The notes under the pieces are model-generated. The model made no database searches. It was not told the DNA's origin and saw nothing but the letters and a program-made list of their open reading frames with translations. Of a stretch of 7,122 nucleotides of DNA, positions 5,626 through 7,122 are shown in pieces. Source of the stretch: an uncultured Neisseriaceae bacterium (GTDB lineage Bacteria; Pseudomonadota; Gammaproteobacteria; Burkholderiales; UBA11063); the NCBI GenBank assembly GCA_937952895.1, contig CALFYC010000157.1, positions 1-7,122 of the forward strand, read 5' to 3'. Numbering within the stretch: the first letter of the stretch is position 1; each line of letters opens with the position of its first letter. Position numbers and translations under genes: made by a program.

Positions 5626-6279
5626 ATGCAAAAAATATTTTATGTTAAGGGATTTTTTGATTATAAGCCATATTTATCAAATTTAAATGTTGAAAGCATC
5701 AATAAATTAGAATCATACTATAAATTTGAAGATAAGTTTCGTTCATTTATTTCTGAGTGGTTTAAGTATGTTGTTGTCACTAATGAAATTAAAGAATTAT
5801 TTCATGATATTTCTTTTAGTATTTATGAAGATGGTTTTAAAAGACCACATATAAAAAATTCATCCCATACAATAATTGATTTTAATATTAGTCATAGTGG
5901 CGAATATGTTGTTTTAGCTTTAAACATAGGGTCAAAAATTGGGATTGATATAGAATTCATTGATCAAAAGATTGATTATATAGGTTTATCTGATAGTGTG
6001 TTTACTAAAAAGGAAATTGATCTTATTTCTTCACCAAATCACTTTTTTAACTTGTGGAGTAAAAAAGAATCATTAATTAAGGCAGTCGGTTCTGGATTCT
6101 TAGGTGATTTTTACACTCAAACAGCACTAAATCATGATGAAGATCAAAATATAAGTTATAATGGAAACAATTATCAATTTAAAAAAATTAAAATTGATGA
6201 AAGTTATTCATGTTATTGTTGTCTTGAGAACATTGAATATGACGAATTTATTCTAAGTAGGTATGAATTTGCATCTTAA
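5626..6279 (+). CDS. Sfp-type 4'-phosphopantetheinyl transferase
   Basis: This enzyme moves the 4'-phosphopantetheine arm of coenzyme A onto a serine of a carrier protein (acyl, peptidyl or aryl carrier), in the cytoplasm. At 217 aa it has the normal Sfp/EntD-group size, not the ~120 aa of AcpS. All family motifs are visible: GFKRPHI at 70-76 (the GKP-type substrate loop), FNISHSG at 86-92, the magnesium site IGIDIE at 105-110 (D108, E110), F126-xxx-E130, and the signature WSKKESLIK at 144-152 (W144, K147, E148, K152). The key acidic residues are intact, so it should be active. The start ATG is 2 bases after the ubiH stop, implying translational coupling. No carrier protein, polyketide or nonribosomal peptide gene is in the window, so the target is unknown. 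It could be the cell's general activator of fatty-acid ACP or serve a specialised pathway encoded elsewhere. Confidence 0.88.
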   Translation: MQKIFYVKGFFDYKPYLSNLNVESINKLESYYKFEDKFRSFISEWFKYVVVTNEIKELFHDISFSIYEDGFKRPHIKNSSHTIIDFNISHSGEYVVLALNIGSKIGIDIEFIDQKIDYIGLSDSVFTKKEIDLISSPNHFFNLWSKKESLIKAVGSGFLGDFYTQTALNHDEDQNISYNGNNYQFKKIKIDESYSCYCCLENIEYDEFILSRYEFAS

Positions 6280-6310
6280 ATTAAAAATTTTCACATGGTG
6301 TATTTGATAT

Positions 6311-7122
6311 ATGCAAACTAAATATGATGTATTTGTTGTAGGTGGTGGACTAGTTGGTGGGGTTTTTACACTTGATCTTGCACAAAAGCTACCTAATTTA
6401 AAAATTGCACTTCTAGAACAAAGAGAGTCTAAAATTGTACTAAATAATGAATTGGATAATCGTATCTATGCGATTTCTCCATCAAGTGTTACTTATTTTG
6501 AAAATATAGGAGTATGGCCTATAAATGATAGGGTTGGTACAATAAAGACGATGGATATATCTGGAGATATAGAAGGCAATCTTATTCTGGATACTAATTA
6601 TTCTTTTCGATATGATTTTTTAGCTAAAACCATTGAATCTGACAATCTTCAGCAGGCTATTTATACAAAGCTTACCCAATTAACCAATGTTGATATAATA
6701 TATGATACATTAAATGATATACAGGTTTTAGATAATGAAGTTCATCTTTATGGCAAATTTGAAAGATATTTAACACGTCTATTAGTTGGTGCGGATGGTG
6801 CAAATTCATTTGTGCGCCAAAAATCAGGGATTCCCGAAAAAGTAATTAACTATTCCCAACACGGAATTGTTGCAAATTTTATTTGTGAACATCCACATAG
6901 TGGAACCGCTTATCAGTGGTTTTATAATGATTCAGTTTTGGCTTATTTGCCATTACCAAATAATCGAATCTCGATAGTTTTATCAACTTCACAATATGAA
7001 GAAATTTTAAAATTGTCAGATGAAGAATTTACTCAAAAAATTATTGAAATGGGGAAACATAAATTGGGTAAACTTACGTTAATTGCAAAACATAAATCAT
7101 TTCAATTAAAGCTGTATCTAAA
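6311..7122 (+). CDS. Second UbiH/UbiF/VisC-family FAD-dependent hydroxylase (3' end outside window)
   Basis: The frame is open from ATG 6311 to the window edge (270 codons plus 2 bases; the family is normally about 390-410 aa). Seen: the Rossmann FAD motif GGGLVG at 11-16, an acidic strand end LLEQR (34-38), DNRIYAISPSS at 49-59 (the family's DxRxxAIS motif), NIGVWP at 65-70, and an intact LLVGADGANSFVR at 157-169. After that come QHGIVANF (183-190), HPHSGTAYQWF (194-204) and LAYLPLPNNRISIV (210-223). These are standard for ubiquinone ring hydroxylases acting at C5, C6 or several positions (UbiI, UbiF, UbiM types). Which position it uses cannot be told from this part, so no symbol is given. 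The C-terminal GD-xxH-xxxP-xxGQG motif lies beyond the window. It starts 31 bases after the PPTase gene with no hairpin between them, so the three genes are probably one transcript. No strong ribosome binding site is evident, and upstream ATG/GTG/TTG codons are out of frame. Confidence 0.85.
   Translation, partial: MQTKYDVFVVGGGLVGGVFTLDLAQKLPNLKIALLEQRESKIVLNNELDNRIYAISPSSVTYFENIGVWPINDRVGTIKTMDISGDIEGNLILDTNYSFRYDFLAKTIESDNLQQAIYTKLTQLTNVDIIYDTLNDIQVLDNEVHLYGKFERYLTRLLVGADGANSFVRQKSGIPEKVINYSQHGIVANFICEHPHSGTAYQWFYNDSVLAYLPLPNNRISIVLSTSQYEEILKLSDEEFTQKIIEMGKHKLGKLTLIAKHKSFQLKLYL

Noticed and set aside
675..7122. CRISPR array, tRNA, toxin-antitoxin or phage-defence system
   Set aside because: No regularly spaced repeats, cloverleaf sequence or matching protein motifs found. 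All sizeable frames are accounted for.

Overview
The window is a composite. From about position 675 to the end it is one coherent stretch of a very AT-rich genome (roughly 30% GC by eye). The first ~675 bases are two unrelated, truncated gene fragments of different base composition. The AT-rich part encodes ubiquinone-pathway hydroxylases, an AsmA-type envelope protein and a Tet-type MFS pump. That combination fits a low-GC gammaproteobacterium, and a Francisella-like organism is my best guess, but nothing in the sequence proves the genus.

Layout. Bases 1 to ~330: GC-rich internal piece of a metabolite:H+ symporter (MHS family) MFS gene, plus strand. Bases ~330 to ~675: internal piece of uppS (undecaprenyl diphosphate synthase), minus strand, missing both ends. 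A spurious open frame runs across the first junction and hides it. Bases 668-3556, minus strand: an asmA-like gene followed 63 bp later by a TCR/Tet-type MFS drug transporter, probably one transcript. Bases 3557-3893: divergent intergenic region with a good promoter to the right and an inverted repeat over a candidate promoter to the left. Bases 3894-4352: a small exported six-cysteine protein of unknown function, closed by a strong hairpin. Bases 4505 to the end: ubiH, an Sfp-type phosphopantetheinyl transferase and a second UbiH/UbiF/VisC-family hydroxylase (cut by the window end), all plus strand and closely packed behind a perfect extended -10 promoter.

How the genes fit together. The right-hand operon is ubiquinone (respiratory quinone) ring hydroxylation, with an unexpected carrier-protein activating enzyme between two flavin monooxygenases. 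The left-hand pair (asmA, MFS) concerns the cell envelope: lipid/outer-membrane homeostasis and efflux. The small secreted protein between them has its own promoter and terminator and looks like an independent unit.

I see no CRISPR array, tRNA, rRNA or complete mobile element, and no clear sign of an undescribed multi-gene system. The points most worth a second look are the two chimeric junctions, the PPTase inside the ubi operon, the altered FAD motif of UbiH, and the unknown six-cysteine secreted protein.
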